Positions 1-7,924 of a stretch of 64,000 nt of DNA are shown here, piece after piece. This DNA comes from Phenylobacterium kunshanense (GTDB lineage Bacteria > Pseudomonadota > Alphaproteobacteria > Caulobacterales > Caulobacteraceae). The position numbers and the translations under genes are program-made. A model generated the notes under the pieces. That model was not told the DNA's origin, searched no databases, and saw only the letters and a program-made list of their open reading frames with translations. Location: the NCBI RefSeq assembly GCF_003254525.1, contig NZ_QFYS01000002.1, forward strand, positions 620,001 through 684,000. The letters are read 5' to 3'. Positions within the stretch are counted from its first letter, which is position 1. Each line of letters starts with the position of its first letter.

Positions 1-517
1 CGCCGAACCGCTCGGCGGGATCGCGGGAGACGTACTTCAGCGCGCCGCCGAGGTTGTTCGACGAGGCGATGTCCAGCGCGCCCGCGCCCTGGGCCAGCTC
101 GACGCCGCCGACGTTCTCGCCGGCGATGGCGCGGCTGATGTGCAGGCCGTTGTGGTTGCCGTAGGTCATGTCGCCCAGCGGCACGTCATCCAGGGTGAAG
201 CCGAGCTGGCCCTGGTTGAAGCTGCGGATCGAGATCCGCGCCGACCATTCATAGGCGCCGAAAGGGTCGGCGGCCTGGAAATTCACGTTCGGCAGCTTCT
301 CCACCAGCTTCAGCGGGCTGGCGCCCGGCATTTCCAGCGAAAGCTCCTCGCCCGAAACGCTCTGGACCTGCCGCGTTTCGCCGCGACCCAGGATAACCAC
401 CTCGGCGACCGAGCTGTCAGCGGCGGCTTCGACGGCGGCCTCGGCGGCGAGCGCCAGGCCCGGCGTGGTGAAGGTGAGCGCGGCCAGGGCCGCACCCGTC
501 AGCAGGCGGATCTTCAT
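1..517 (-). CDS. TonB-dependent receptor, N-terminal part (cut by window edge)
   Basis: Reading the minus strand from the ATG at 517 gives an open frame to the window edge. The first 24 or so residues are a signal peptide ending LALAAEAA. A TonB-box-like stretch (SVAEVVILG) follows, then a typical plug domain with a LVEKLPNVNFQ segment and repeated asparagine/glycine motifs near NNLGGALKY. The family sits in the outer membrane and imports siderophores, cobalamin, sugars or other large substrates using energy from TonB-ExbBD. A GAGGGGAA ribosome site lies just before the ATG. The barrel is outside the window, so the substrate cannot be judged. Confidence 0.88.
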   Translation of the reverse strand, partial: MKIRLLTGAALAALTFTTPGLALAAEAAVEAAADSSVAEVVILGRGETRQVQSVSGEELSLEMPGASPLKLVEKLPNVNFQAADPFGAYEWSARISIRSFNQGQLGFTLDDVPLGDMTYGNHNGLHISRAIAGENVGGVELAQGAGALDIASSNNLGGALKYVSRDPAERFG

Positions 518-645
518 GTCTATTCCCCTCGTTCGCGCCGCGCGTTGGCGGCGTCGGATCGGGGGCCCGCGTAGCAGGGGTTTTTGACGGCCAAGGCGCA
601 GCTTGGCTCAACTTTTGTGGCAGTCGTCACACGCGCGGGGACTGG

Positions 646-1806
646 CTACTCCTGCCGGAACGGCGTGTAGGCCTCCTCCAGCCACTCCATCTCCTGCTCA
701 ACGCCCTCCCGCTCCTGCTCCAGGAAGCGCTCGACCGGCCCGCGCAGCATGGGGTCGGCGATCCAGTGGGCGGAATAGACGGGGCGGGGCAGGTAGCCGC
801 GGGCGATCTTGTGCTGGCCCTGGGCGCCCGCCTCCACGCGCGGCAGACCCTGCTCGATGGCCCACTCGATGGCCTGGTAGTAGCAGAGCTCGAAGTGCAG
901 GAACGGGACGTCCTCCACGCAGCCCCAGTGGCGGCCATAGAGGCAGTCGCCGCCGATCAGGTTCAGCGCTCCGGCGATCCAGCGCCCCTCGCGCCGGGCC
1001 ATCACCAGCAGCACCCGGTCGGCCATCCGCTCGCCCAGCATCGAGAAGAACGGTCGCGTCAGATAGGGCCGGCCCCACTTGCGCGAGCCGGTGTCCATGT
1101 AGAAGTGGAAGAAGGCGTCCCAGTGGTCCTCTGTGAGGTCAGCGCCGGTCAGCCGATGGATCTCGACCCCGGCCTGGGCGTCGCGCCGCTCCCGGCGGAT
1201 CGTCTTTCGGCGGCCCGATGACAGGGCGGCCAGGAAGGCCTCGAAGTCCGCATAGCCGCGGTTCTCCCAATGGTACTGCTGCCCTTCGCGCAGCCCCAGG
1301 CCCTGCTCGCCCAGCCAGCGCCACTCGTCTCCGGTGACGAAGTTCAGGTTGAGGCCAGAGGCGTCGTAGCGCTCGCAGAGCGACAGACCGCCCCCGGTCA
1401 GGAGTCGCCGCGCCTCACCGGTGTCCACATCGGGCCGCGCCAGCATCCTCGGGCCCGTCGCGGGCACGAATGGGGCGGCCGACAGCAGCTTCGGATAGTA
1501 CCGCCCGCCCGCGCGCTCGTAGGCGTCGGCCCAGGCGTGGTCGAAGATGTATTCCCCCTGGCTGTGGCTCTTCAGATAGAGCGGCATCACCGCACCCACG
1601 CGGCCGGCCTCGTCCTCCACCGCCAGGTGCTGCGGTCCCCAGCCGGTGCGCTCCACCGCGCAGCCCGCCTCCTCCAGCGCGTGCAGGAAGTCGTAGCGGA
1701 TGAAGGGATTGCCTGCGTAGGCCGGGTTGTCGGCGCAGGCGTCCCAGGCCTCCCGGCCGATCTCGGCGATGCGGCGGGCCACGCGAACCGCCGGCTTCAG
1801 CGTCAC
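646..1806 (-). CDS. FemAB-like GNAT-fold acyltransferase (DUF482 / COG3146)
   Basis: About 386 residues from a GTG at 1806 that overlaps the upstream stop (GTGA). An upstream in-frame extension exists, but it would run through the phosphodiesterase gene. The protein carries the family's hallmarks: an N-terminal NPFIRYDFLHALEEAGC segment, a WRWLGEQG region, and a C-terminal HWGCVEDVPFLHFELCYYQ segment followed by EAGAQGQHKIARGY. It is predicted to be a cytosolic acyl- or aminoacyl-transferase of the peptidogalycan-biosynthesis-like group. The substrate is not established for the family. It is the last gene of a three-gene overlapping operon with a phosphodiesterase and a RidA homolog. Confidence 0.85.
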   Translation of the reverse strand: MTLKPAVRVARRIAEIGREAWDACADNPAYAGNPFIRYDFLHALEEAGCAVERTGWGPQHLAVEDEAGRVGAVMPLYLKSHSQGEYIFDHAWADAYERAGGRYYPKLLSAAPFVPATGPRMLARPDVDTGEARRLLTGGGLSLCERYDASGLNLNFVTGDEWRWLGEQGLGLREGQQYHWENRGYADFEAFLAALSSGRRKTIRRERRDAQAGVEIHRLTGADLTEDHWDAFFHFYMDTGSRKWGRPYLTRPFFSMLGERMADRVLLVMARREGRWIAGALNLIGGDCLYGRHWGCVEDVPFLHFELCYYQAIEWAIEQGLPRVEAGAQGQHKIARGYLPRPVYSAHWIADPMLRGPVERFLEQEREGVEQEMEWLEEAYTPFRQE

Positions 1807-2567
1807 GCCCGCTGGCCCCGGTCGGGGACGAACCCCTCGAAGATGAGGTTGTCGCAGCCGGCCTTCACGGCGTCCCACTGCTCCGGCTTGCGCACCGTCC
1901 AGGCCACCACAGGCATGCCCTGGGCCCGGAGTTCGGCGGCCCGGGCGTGCGGCAGGACGTCGAGACCCAGCGCCAGGAAGTGCGGGCGGGCGATCTCCAC
2001 CTGTTCCAGCCTGCGATAGGCCTCGCGCTGCTCGGGCGCCATGTCAGTCGGCCGGTCCCAAGCCCAGCTGTCCAGGCCGCGCAGCACGCCCGGATAGCGG
2101 TCGGCGAACCAGGCGTGCGAATACGGATTGAAGCCGATGACGCAGAGCGGGCCGTTGTGGTCGGCGATCACCTCGTGCACCCGCTGTTCCAAGGGGCCGA
2201 CGTCGCCGAAGGGGGTCTTCAGTTCTACGTGGACCATAGCGCGGTGGCCGATCACCGCCAGGGCTTCCAGCAGGGTCGGGATCTTCTCGTCCGTGCCGGC
2301 GAGGCGCAGCTCGGCCAACTCGGCGGCCGTGCGATCCCGCACCTTGCCGGTGGCGCCGGTCATCCGTGTCAGCTTGTCGTCGTGAAAGACGACCGCCTCG
2401 CCGTCGGCCGAAAGGTGGACGTCCAGTTCGATGCCGTAGCCGGCGGCGCAGGCGGCCTGGAAGGCGCCGAGCGAATTCTCCGGCGCGCCATCGGGACTCC
2501 ACAGCCCCCGATGCGCGATCGGGGGATCGAAGAGAAGGTCCCAGGCCTCGCCGAAGCGGTTCCTCAC
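1803..2567 (-). CDS. Glycerophosphodiester phosphodiesterase
   Basis: A 254-residue cytoplasmic-type GDPD that hydrolyses glycerophosphodiesters to glycerol-3-phosphate and an alcohol. The catalytic TIM-barrel signature is plain: HRGLWSPDGAPENS near residues 20-33, then IELDVHLSADG and VVFHDDKLTRMTG, with the two histidines and the metal-binding Glu/Asp in place. There is no signal peptide. Translation starts at a GTG that overlaps the stop of the RidA gene by GTGA, and the gene ends overlapping the FemAB-like gene, which indicates translational coupling. A role in recycling membrane-lipid head groups is inferred from the family. Confidence 0.92.
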   Translation of the reverse strand: MRNRFGEAWDLLFDPPIAHRGLWSPDGAPENSLGAFQAACAAGYGIELDVHLSADGEAVVFHDDKLTRMTGATGKVRDRTAAELAELRLAGTDEKIPTLLEALAVIGHRAMVHVELKTPFGDVGPLEQRVHEVIADHNGPLCVIGFNPYSHAWFADRYPGVLRGLDSWAWDRPTDMAPEQREAYRRLEQVEIARPHFLALGLDVLPHARAAELRAQGMPVVAWTVRKPEQWDAVKAGCDNLIFEGFVPDRGQRA

Positions 2568-3025
2568 CGGACCTGCACCACCGCGTCGACCTCCACCGCG
2601 AAATTCAGCGGCAGCCGATAGACGCCCACGGCCGAGCGGGCGTGCCGTCCCGCGTCGCCGAACGCCTCGACCATCAGGTCCGAGCAGCCGTTCACGACCT
2701 TGGGAATGTCGAAGAACTCCGGCCCGGCCTGGACGAAGCCGCCCAGCTTCACCACGCGGACCACGCGGCCGAGGTCGCCCTCGCAGGCGGCCTTCATCTG
2801 GGCGATGAGGTTGATCCCGCAGATGCGCGCGGCGCGGACGGCGGTGTCGAAATCCACGTCCTCGCCCACCACGCCCCGGACCCCGCCCGAGGCGTCCACC
2901 GAGACCTGGCCCGAGATGTGGACCAGCTCGCCCGCGCGGACGAAGGGGACGTAGTTCGCCACGGGGGCGTTCGGTTGCGGGAGCTCGATCCCGAGCGACT
3001 TGAGGCGGTCTTCGATCGTCGACAT
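2564..3025 (-). CDS. RidA/YjgF family protein (Rid enamine/imine deaminase-like)
   Basis: 153 residues of the longer Rid subfamily (COG0251). The fold signature is visible: FVRAGELVHISGQVS near 28-42, a LIAQMKAACEGDLGRVVRVVKLGGFV helix-strand unit, and RSAVGVYRLPLNFAVEVDAVV at the end. Family members hydrolyse reactive 2-aminoacrylate-type enamines or serve as housekeeping deaminases. In this longer subfamily the catalytic arginine of canonical RidA (an R-x-x-V-x-V position) is not clearly present, so enzymatic activity is uncertain. It is the first gene of the operon; its promoter must lie between it and the phasin terminators. Confidence 0.9.
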   Translation of the reverse strand: MSTIEDRLKSLGIELPQPNAPVANYVPFVRAGELVHISGQVSVDASGGVRGVVGEDVDFDTAVRAARICGINLIAQMKAACEGDLGRVVRVVKLGGFVQAGPEFFDIPKVVNGCSDLMVEAFGDAGRHARSAVGVYRLPLNFAVEVDAVVQVR

Positions 3026-3060
3026 GGCGGCAGGTCTAGCGCCGCCGGGGCCAAAGCAAA

Positions 3061-3088
3061 AGGGGCCGCCCCTGTCGGAGCGGCCCCT
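3061..3088 (-). terminator. Rho-independent terminator, downstream of the phasin gene
   Basis: A perfect 9-bp stem (AGGGGCCGC/GCGGCCCCT) with a 10-nt loop. Read on the minus strand it is followed by TTTTGCTTT. It is the second hairpin after the phasin stop codon and lies just before the RidA gene. Confidence 0.6.
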
Positions 3089-3145
3089 GAACGCATACGC
3101 TACTCATTACGCTTGGCGCTCCCGTGGGGGAGACTGGAGCGCCGC

Positions 3146-3193
3146 TTCGTTCCGGGGGGACGGAACGAAAGAACCCGGGCCTTGCGGCCCGGG
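3146..3193 (-). terminator. Double hairpin after the phasin gene
   Basis: Two hairpins lie within 80 bp of the phasin stop. 3174-3193 has an 8-bp all-GC stem with a 4-nt loop, followed on the minus strand by TTCTTTC. 3146-3169 has an 8-bp stem, TTCGTTCC/GGAACGAA. Strong stacked terminators suit an abundant transcript such as a phasin mRNA. Confidence 0.6.
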
Positions 3194-3220
3194 CTCCGAC
3201 CTTCAGATACGCAGAAGGAT

Positions 3221-3655
3221 TTAGCGGACGGCCTGGAACTTCTCGACGGTCGCGGTGACGCGCTCGTTGATCGGCTTCATCGATTCCTTCACCGACGCCG
3301 AGACGGTCTCGGACATCTTGGCGAATTCGGCCATGTAGGTTTCCAGAGCGGACTTGGCGAAGGTGGTCTGCAGCTCGACCACTTCCTGCACGCTCTTGGC
3401 GCCGGCGAGCGACTTGGCGGCGCTCACCTGGGTGTCGAAGAGGGCCTTGGAGAAGGCCATGGCCTGGGCGCCCAGGGCTTCAGCGCCCTTGGCGGAGGCC
3501 GTCGCCGAGGCGACCATGGCTTCCAGGTTCTTCTTGGAATGGACATTCATCTCGTTCATCGCGGCCAGGCTCTTCTCGACGCCTTCCTTGAAGGCGACGT
3601 TCGTGGCGGTGGTGAACTGCTCGACGGTGGACTTCGCGGCTTCGGTGGCGGCCAT
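3221..3655 (-). CDS. Phasin family protein (PHB granule surface protein)
   Basis: 144 residues, almost wholly helical and rich in Ala, Lys, Glu and Ser, with no cysteine. This is typical of the phasin_2/PhaP family that coats polyhydroxybutyrate granules and limits their size. Heptad-like segments such as EALGAQAMAFSKALF and VVELQTTFAKSALETYMAEF support this. AGGAG precedes the ATG. Upstream are two TGC-N3-GCA elements like those bound by the PHB repressor PhaR, and a PhaR gene plus PHB synthesis genes occur at 56.7-59.5 kb in this same window. Expression is therefore probably PhaR-repressed until granules form. Confidence 0.88.
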   Translation of the reverse strand: MAATEAAKSTVEQFTTATNVAFKEGVEKSLAAMNEMNVHSKKNLEAMVASATASAKGAEALGAQAMAFSKALFDTQVSAAKSLAGAKSVQEVVELQTTFAKSALETYMAEFAKMSETVSASVKESMKPINERVTATVEKFQAVR

Positions 3656-3734
3656 GGTGGGCTCCTGGGTCGGCGGGGCGGATCAAACGCGAGGGGCGCA
3701 TGGCCCCGCGGCTACTGGAGCCCTTGTCTCATGT

Positions 3735-3771
3735 TGCAGTGCAGCAGTCAACGAAGTTTTTGTGCACTGCA
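3735..3771. promoter_or_regulatory. Putative PhaR operator pair upstream of the phasin gene
   Basis: TTGCAGTGCAG (TGC-AGT-GCA core, 3735-3743) and GTGCACTGCAC (TGC-ACT-GCA core, 3763-3771) lie 28 bp apart centre to centre, about 80-115 bp upstream of the phasin ATG. A TTGACT (minus strand, 3746-3751) sits between them and could be a -35 element, but no good -10 follows it. The cores match the TGC-rich sites described for PhaR in Paracoccus phaP. Binding is inferred. Confidence 0.5.
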
Positions 3772-3928
3772 CAATGCACATTCGTGATGCAGGGCGCCTC
3801 CACGGCTGCGCTGCGTCAATTGCGCCCGTTCAACCCTTGTTTACCCTCCTGCAAGGGTAATCGGGGCATGGTACCCCTTTCCAGGCGGCGCAGTTGCCGC
3901 GCAACGCGTTGATTCGACGGACGGAAGC

Positions 3929-5236
3929 ATGATCCAGCACGCCCGCCGCCTGTTCACTGTCCTCGGCCTGGCCGTGGCGACCGCCCTGGGCGGCGTCGCG
4001 ACTCCGGCGATGGCTCAGGTCCCGTACTTCCAGCTCATTCCGCAGAACTCGTCGAAGTACGCGGCGATCGTGGTGGACGCGAAGACGGGCGAGGTTCTCT
4101 ACGCCAAGCGCGCCGACGCGCCCCGCTATCCCGCCTCCGTCACCAAGGTCATGACGCTCTATCTGGCGTTCGAGGCGCTGGCGGCCGGCAAGATCGATCT
4201 CGACGATCCGGTGGTGTTCTCGCCCCGCGCGGCGGCCCAGCCCCCGACCAAGATCGGCGTCCGGGCCGGCGATTCGATCACGGTGCAGCAGGCCATGGAG
4301 GCCATGGTCACCCGCTCGGCCAACGACGCGTCCGTCGCCATGGCCGAGAAGCTGGCCGGCACCGAGCAGCGGTTCGCCGCGCTGATGACCCTGCGCGCCC
4401 AGGAACTGGGCATGACCAACACCAACTTCGCCAATCCGCACGGCCTGCCCGACAGCCGCAACATCTCCACGGCCCGGGACCTGGCGATCCTGTCGCGCGC
4501 GGTGATGCGCGACTACCCGCAGTATTATCGCCTGTTCTCGACCAAGAACTTCGCCTTCCGCGGTCAGAACATCCGCAACCACAATGGCCTGCTGTACCGC
4601 ATGGACGGCGTGGACGGCCTCAAGACCGGCTTCACCAACGCCTCGGGCTTCAACCTGGCCGTCTCGGCCGTGCGCGACGGTCGCCGGCTGATCGCCGTGG
4701 TGATGGGCGGGCCGAATGTGGCCACCCGCGACAAGGTCGCCGAAGGCCTGCTGCTGACCGGGTTCGAGGTTCTGGACCGCCGGGCCCGTGGCGAACAGAT
4801 CACCGTGGCTCAGAATTTCTTCGAGCCGCCGCAACTGGCCGAGGCGCCTCAGGCGTCCATGCAGCAGGGCGACACCGAGGCGGGCCTGTCGATCCGCCTG
4901 GCGTCCTCGCCGCCCCCCTCGCGGGCTTCCAGCATCCAGATCGTCGAGCCCAAGTCCGTGGCCAAGCTGAACGGCAAGGGCAAGGCCTCCGCGGGCGGTC
5001 GCTGGACCGTCCAGGTCGGCAGCTTCAACAGCCGCGCCGACGCCCGCGAACAGCTCGCGATCGTCGAGAAGCGTTTCGGCAAGCACTTCGACGACGCCAA
5101 GGCGGTCGCGGAGAAGGACGGCGGCAAGTACCGCTCGCGCTTCTCGGGCCTGAGCGAGCAGGAGGCGAAGGACGCCTGCCGCGCGCTGAAGGCCAAGAAG
5201 CAGCCGTGCATGGTCATGGCCCCGGGGCGGGGCTGA
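3929..5236 (+). CDS. D-alanyl-D-alanine carboxypeptidase with C-terminal SPOR domain
   Basis: 435 residues. A signal peptide (about 1-29, ending PAMA-Q) leads into a serine-type penicillin-binding fold with all three catalytic motifs: S70-V-T-K73, S130-A-N132 and K232-T-G234. A short linker is followed by a SPOR domain (about 355-430, starting at RWTVQVGSF) that binds denuded septal glycan. The enzyme trims the terminal D-Ala from peptidoglycan stem peptides in the periplasm, and the SPOR domain should bring it to the division site. It resembles the DacC/DacF-type enzymes of alphaproteobacteria. It lies divergently from the phasin gene. Confidence 0.95.
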   Translation: MIQHARRLFTVLGLAVATALGGVATPAMAQVPYFQLIPQNSSKYAAIVVDAKTGEVLYAKRADAPRYPASVTKVMTLYLAFEALAAGKIDLDDPVVFSPRAAAQPPTKIGVRAGDSITVQQAMEAMVTRSANDASVAMAEKLAGTEQRFAALMTLRAQELGMTNTNFANPHGLPDSRNISTARDLAILSRAVMRDYPQYYRLFSTKNFAFRGQNIRNHNGLLYRMDGVDGLKTGFTNASGFNLAVSAVRDGRRLIAVVMGGPNVATRDKVAEGLLLTGFEVLDRRARGEQITVAQNFFEPPQLAEAPQASMQQGDTEAGLSIRLASSPPPSRASSIQIVEPKSVAKLNGKGKASAGGRWTVQVGSFNSRADAREQLAIVEKRFGKHFDDAKAVAEKDGGKYRSRFSGLSEQEAKDACRALKAKKQPCMVMAPGRG

Positions 5237-5239
5237 CCG

Positions 5240-5665
5240 CTACTTCAGCAGGGTGTCCCGCGCGGCGTTGAGCTGCGCCGCGAGCCCCGCCGTGCCGCCC
5301 TTGTCGGGATGCACGGCCCGCATCAGGCGAGCGTAGGCGGCCTGGATGTCCTCCCGGGATGCGTTCGCGGCGACGCCAAGGATGCGCCGGGCTTCGTCCG
5401 CGCTCATGCTGCTCGAGGCCGGGGAGGCCGGCCGGGACTGCGCCGGGACCTTCCTGGCCGATGCGGCGAACCAGAGGCCGAGCACGACCAGCGCGACGAC
5501 CGCGGCCCAGCTTCCCCTGACCCCCGCCCAGGCTGCGCCGGTGAACGCGGCCAGCGCCGCGGCGCCTGCCGCCACGCGCCAGCCCTGCCCCTTGAGCAGG
5601 GGGCCGCGCCTCAGGATCCAGAAGTAGAGCGCCAGGGCGGCCGCGCCCAGCGCGAGGTAAAGCAT
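5240..5665 (-). CDS. Membrane-anchored DnaJ-domain protein
   Basis: 141 residues. The N-terminus has two or three hydrophobic segments (about 1-20 and 31-65). The last 60 residues are a short J-domain beginning MSADEARRILGV and containing the HPD tripeptide (VHPDKGG). The arrangement resembles Tim14/DjlA-like cochaperones that recruit Hsp70 (DnaK) to the inner membrane. The ATG lies 5 bp after the mipZ stop, so it is probably cotranscribed with mipZ, an arrangement I recall from other Caulobacterales. No specific client is known. Confidence 0.87.
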   Translation of the reverse strand: MLYLALGAAALALYFWILRRGPLLKGQGWRVAAGAAALAAFTGAAWAGVRGSWAAVVALVVLGLWFAASARKVPAQSRPASPASSSMSADEARRILGVAANASREDIQAAYARLMRAVHPDKGGTAGLAAQLNAARDTLLK

Positions 5666-5669
5666 CCGG

Positions 5670-6503
5670 CTACTCGGCCGCGATCTTCTCGGCGTCGTCC
5701 AGGCCGTTGAAGCCCAGGGCCACCATCACCGCCCGCAGCTCCTGGCGCGCGGCGACGTGCTGCAGGCTCATGGCCACGGGTCGGATGCTGGGCGACAGGT
5801 CGGCCACGGTCAGGCCGAAGGGGAACAGTTCGCGATAGATCACCCGGTCGCGCAGCCCCGGGCCCACGCGGAAGCCCACCTTGCGGCTCAGCGCCTGCAC
5901 ACGCTCGTCCAGGCGCTTGCGGTTGCGGGCCTCGGTGGGCGCCAGGCGATTGCGCAGGACGACCCAGTCGATCTGCTTGCGGTCGACCGTCGCGCGCTGC
6001 TTGCGGCAGGCCCACACCGTCTCGGCGTAGAGGCTGTGCCGGGTGAGGTCGAGGGTGACCGGGTCGACGACGCCCAGCATGTCGAAGTCGACGAAGCTGT
6101 CGTTCATGGGCGTGACGATCAGGTCCGCCTTGGCGTGGGCGGCCCGGCTGATGGCGGTGTCGGCCCCGGGCGTGTCGATCAGCACGAACTCGGCAGAACG
6201 CGAGACCTCGGCGAACGCCTCCTCGAACCGCGCGAGCTGCTCGGCGTCGGGCGCCTTGGCCAGGGCGTCGCCGGCCGAGCTGATCGGATGCTCGATCGGC
6301 ATCGGCGCCTCGGCGTTGTTGGCCGCGAGCCACTTGGCCCGGTTGGAGAAGAAGTGACCCATGGTCTGCTGGCGCAGATCCAGGTCGAGAACGGCCACCT
6401 TGGCGCCCGCATGCAGGAGGGCGGTGACGATGTGGATGGCGAGGGTGGACTTGCCGGCCCCGCCCTTCTCGTTGCCGACCACGATGACGCTGGCCTGGCT
6501 CAT
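5670..6503 (-). CDS. mipZ: Division-plane positioning ATPase MipZ
   Basis: 277 residues from the ATG at 6503, which has GGGGAG nine bases upstream; an extension to 6539 is possible but has no ribosome site. It is a ParA/MinD-superfamily ATPase: a deviant Walker A, NEKGGAGKST (residues 11-20), DLDLRQQT, and LIDTPGADTAISRAAH. The stretches ADLIVTPMNDSFVDFDMLG and GPGLRDRVIYRELFPFGLT are signatures of MipZ. The protein forms a bipolar gradient by binding ParB near the origins and inhibits FtsZ polymerisation there, placing the Z ring at midcell. GANTC sites at the start suggest CcrM/GcrA control. Confidence 0.95.
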   Translation of the reverse strand: MSQASVIVVGNEKGGAGKSTLAIHIVTALLHAGAKVAVLDLDLRQQTMGHFFSNRAKWLAANNAEAPMPIEHPISSAGDALAKAPDAEQLARFEEAFAEVSRSAEFVLIDTPGADTAISRAAHAKADLIVTPMNDSFVDFDMLGVVDPVTLDLTRHSLYAETVWACRKQRATVDRKQIDWVVLRNRLAPTEARNRKRLDERVQALSRKVGFRVGPGLRDRVIYRELFPFGLTVADLSPSIRPVAMSLQHVAARQELRAVMVALGFNGLDDAEKIAAE

Positions 6504-6537
6504 GATTCGCAGCTCCCCGGACGGCCGCAGCCGACTC
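6504..6537. promoter_or_regulatory. Two GANTC (CcrM) sites upstream of mipZ
   Basis: GATTC (6504-6508) abuts the mipZ ATG and GACTC (6533-6537) lies 30 bp upstream. In Caulobacter crescentus mipZ is among the genes whose transcription depends on GcrA and on CcrM methylation of GANTC, so these sites are plausible regulatory elements. Confidence 0.45.
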
Positions 6538-6643
6538 AATCCTTAATGAGTAATGAGCGCGCGCCGACCCCCGGCGTCAACGCGATCGTTCGTCGCCGTC
6601 TGTGGATGGACGAGGGGGGCGGCGCTGGCCCATAAGCCGCCCC

Positions 6644-7498
6644 ATGTCGACGTCGCTTCCCATCGTCCGCACCATCGCCGACCTGCGCGCCCGCGTCCGG
6701 GCGTGGCGCGCCGAGGGGCTGCGCGTGGGCTTCACGCCCACCATGGGCGCCCTGCACGAGGGCCACCTGTCGCTCGTGCGTCTCGCCCGCACCCGGGCCG
6801 ACCGAGTGTTGGCCAGCGTATTCGTCAACCCGACGCAGTTCGGCCCGAACGAGGACTTCGAGGCCTATCCCCGCGACGAGGCGGGCGACGCGGCCCTGCT
6901 CGCCAGCGCGGGGTGCGATCTGCTCTACGCGCCCGGCGTCGCCGAGATGTATCCGCCCGGCGCCTCCACCACGGTCACCGTCGCCGGCGTCTCCGAGCCG
7001 CTGGACGGCATCGCGCGTCCCGGACATTTCGCCGGCGTGGCCACCGTCGTGACCAAGCTCCTCAACCAGTGCGCCCCCGATGTGGCCGTATTCGGCGAGA
7101 AGGACTGGCAACAGCTCCAGGTCATCCGCCGCCTGGCCCGCGACCTGGACATTCCCGTCGAGATCATCGGGGCGCCGACGGCCCGGGCCGAGGACGGTCT
7201 CGCCCTCTCGTCGCGCAACGCCTACCTCACCGCCGAGCAGCGTCCGGTGGCCGGGCGCCTGAACCAGGTCCTGCGCCGCGTCCACGACCGCCTGCGCGCC
7301 GCCGAGCCGGTCGCGGCCGTCGAGGCCGAGGCGGTTGCTGAGCTGCTGGCGGCCGGTTTCGCGAAGGTCGACTATGTCGAGGCCCGCGTCCCGGAGACCC
7401 TGGAGCGCCTGGGCCCCGGCCCGGCGTCCGGTCCGATCCGCGTCCTGGCCGCCGCGCACCTCGGCAAGGCGCGCCTGATCGACAATCTCGGAGACTAG
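6644..7498 (+). CDS. panC: Pantoate-beta-alanine ligase (pantothenate synthetase)
   Basis: 284 residues from the ATG at 6644; an earlier in-frame start at 6602 would add non-conserved sequence. The adenylate-forming signature is intact: FTPTMGALHEGHLSLV (the HxGH motif) near 30-45, SVFVNPTQFGPNEDF, FGEKDWQQLQVI and LSSRNAYL. It condenses pantoate and beta-alanine with ATP to make pantothenate, the vitamin B5 precursor of coenzyme A, in the cytosol. It is divergent from mipZ, with an intergenic stretch of about 140 bp holding both promoters. Confidence 0.96.
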   Translation: MSTSLPIVRTIADLRARVRAWRAEGLRVGFTPTMGALHEGHLSLVRLARTRADRVLASVFVNPTQFGPNEDFEAYPRDEAGDAALLASAGCDLLYAPGVAEMYPPGASTTVTVAGVSEPLDGIARPGHFAGVATVVTKLLNQCAPDVAVFGEKDWQQLQVIRRLARDLDIPVEIIGAPTARAEDGLALSSRNAYLTAEQRPVAGRLNQVLRRVHDRLRAAEPVAAVEAEAVAELLAAGFAKVDYVEARVPETLERLGPGPASGPIRVLAAAHLGKARLIDNLGD

Positions 7499-7499
7499 C

Positions 7500-7910
7500 C
7501 TACCAGGCCCCCGCCTCGCGGAGCTGGCGGGCAAGCTCCTCGGGGATCTCGCCGAAGGCGGCCTCGTCCAGGTCGGGCGGGGCGTCCTTGGCCTCCAGGT
7601 AGCGCCAGCCCTGGAACGCCCGGCGCGGCGTCGGCGCCACGCGCACGATCTGCTCGTCCAGGGTGATCTCGCAGCGCGCCGTCACGCCCTCGCCGACGGT
7701 GTTCACGTCCAGGATCCGCTGACGGCACAGGATCACGCCCTTGAAGACCCGATAGACCGAGCCGCCGTCCACCATCTCGTCGGCGCGCTTGGGCGTCATG
7801 CGGGTGCGTAACACCCACGGCTCGCCCGCCCGCGCATGGGCCGCGCGCCAGTCCAGCAGGTCATCGATCGTGGCCGCGCCGACGACCAGCTTGATCATGT
7901 GCACCGGCAT
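7500..7910 (-). CDS. DUF1489 family protein
   Basis: 136 residues from MPVHMIKL at 7910. It matches the alphaproteobacterial DUF1489 family (COG5458) along its length: IKLVVGAATIDDLLDW at the start, TRMTPKRADEMVDGGSVYRVFKGVI in the middle and RRAFQGWRYL near the end. No function is known; the small mixed alpha/beta protein is cytosolic. It lies 14 bp after the enoyl-CoA hydratase-like gene on the same strand and converges on panC with no spacer, so it is probably cotranscribed with the hydratase. Confidence 0.88.
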   Translation of the reverse strand: MPVHMIKLVVGAATIDDLLDWRAAHARAGEPWVLRTRMTPKRADEMVDGGSVYRVFKGVILCRQRILDVNTVGEGVTARCEITLDEQIVRVAPTPRRAFQGWRYLEAKDAPPDLDEAAFGEIPEELARQLREAGAW

Positions 7911-7924
7911 GGCGGCGCAGATCC

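Noticed and set aside
3830..5086. A long minus-strand open frame opposite the D,D-carboxypeptidase gene
   Set aside because: The plus-strand product has every catalytic motif, and the antisense frame is low-complexity Arg/Gly/His sequence with no recognisable domain.
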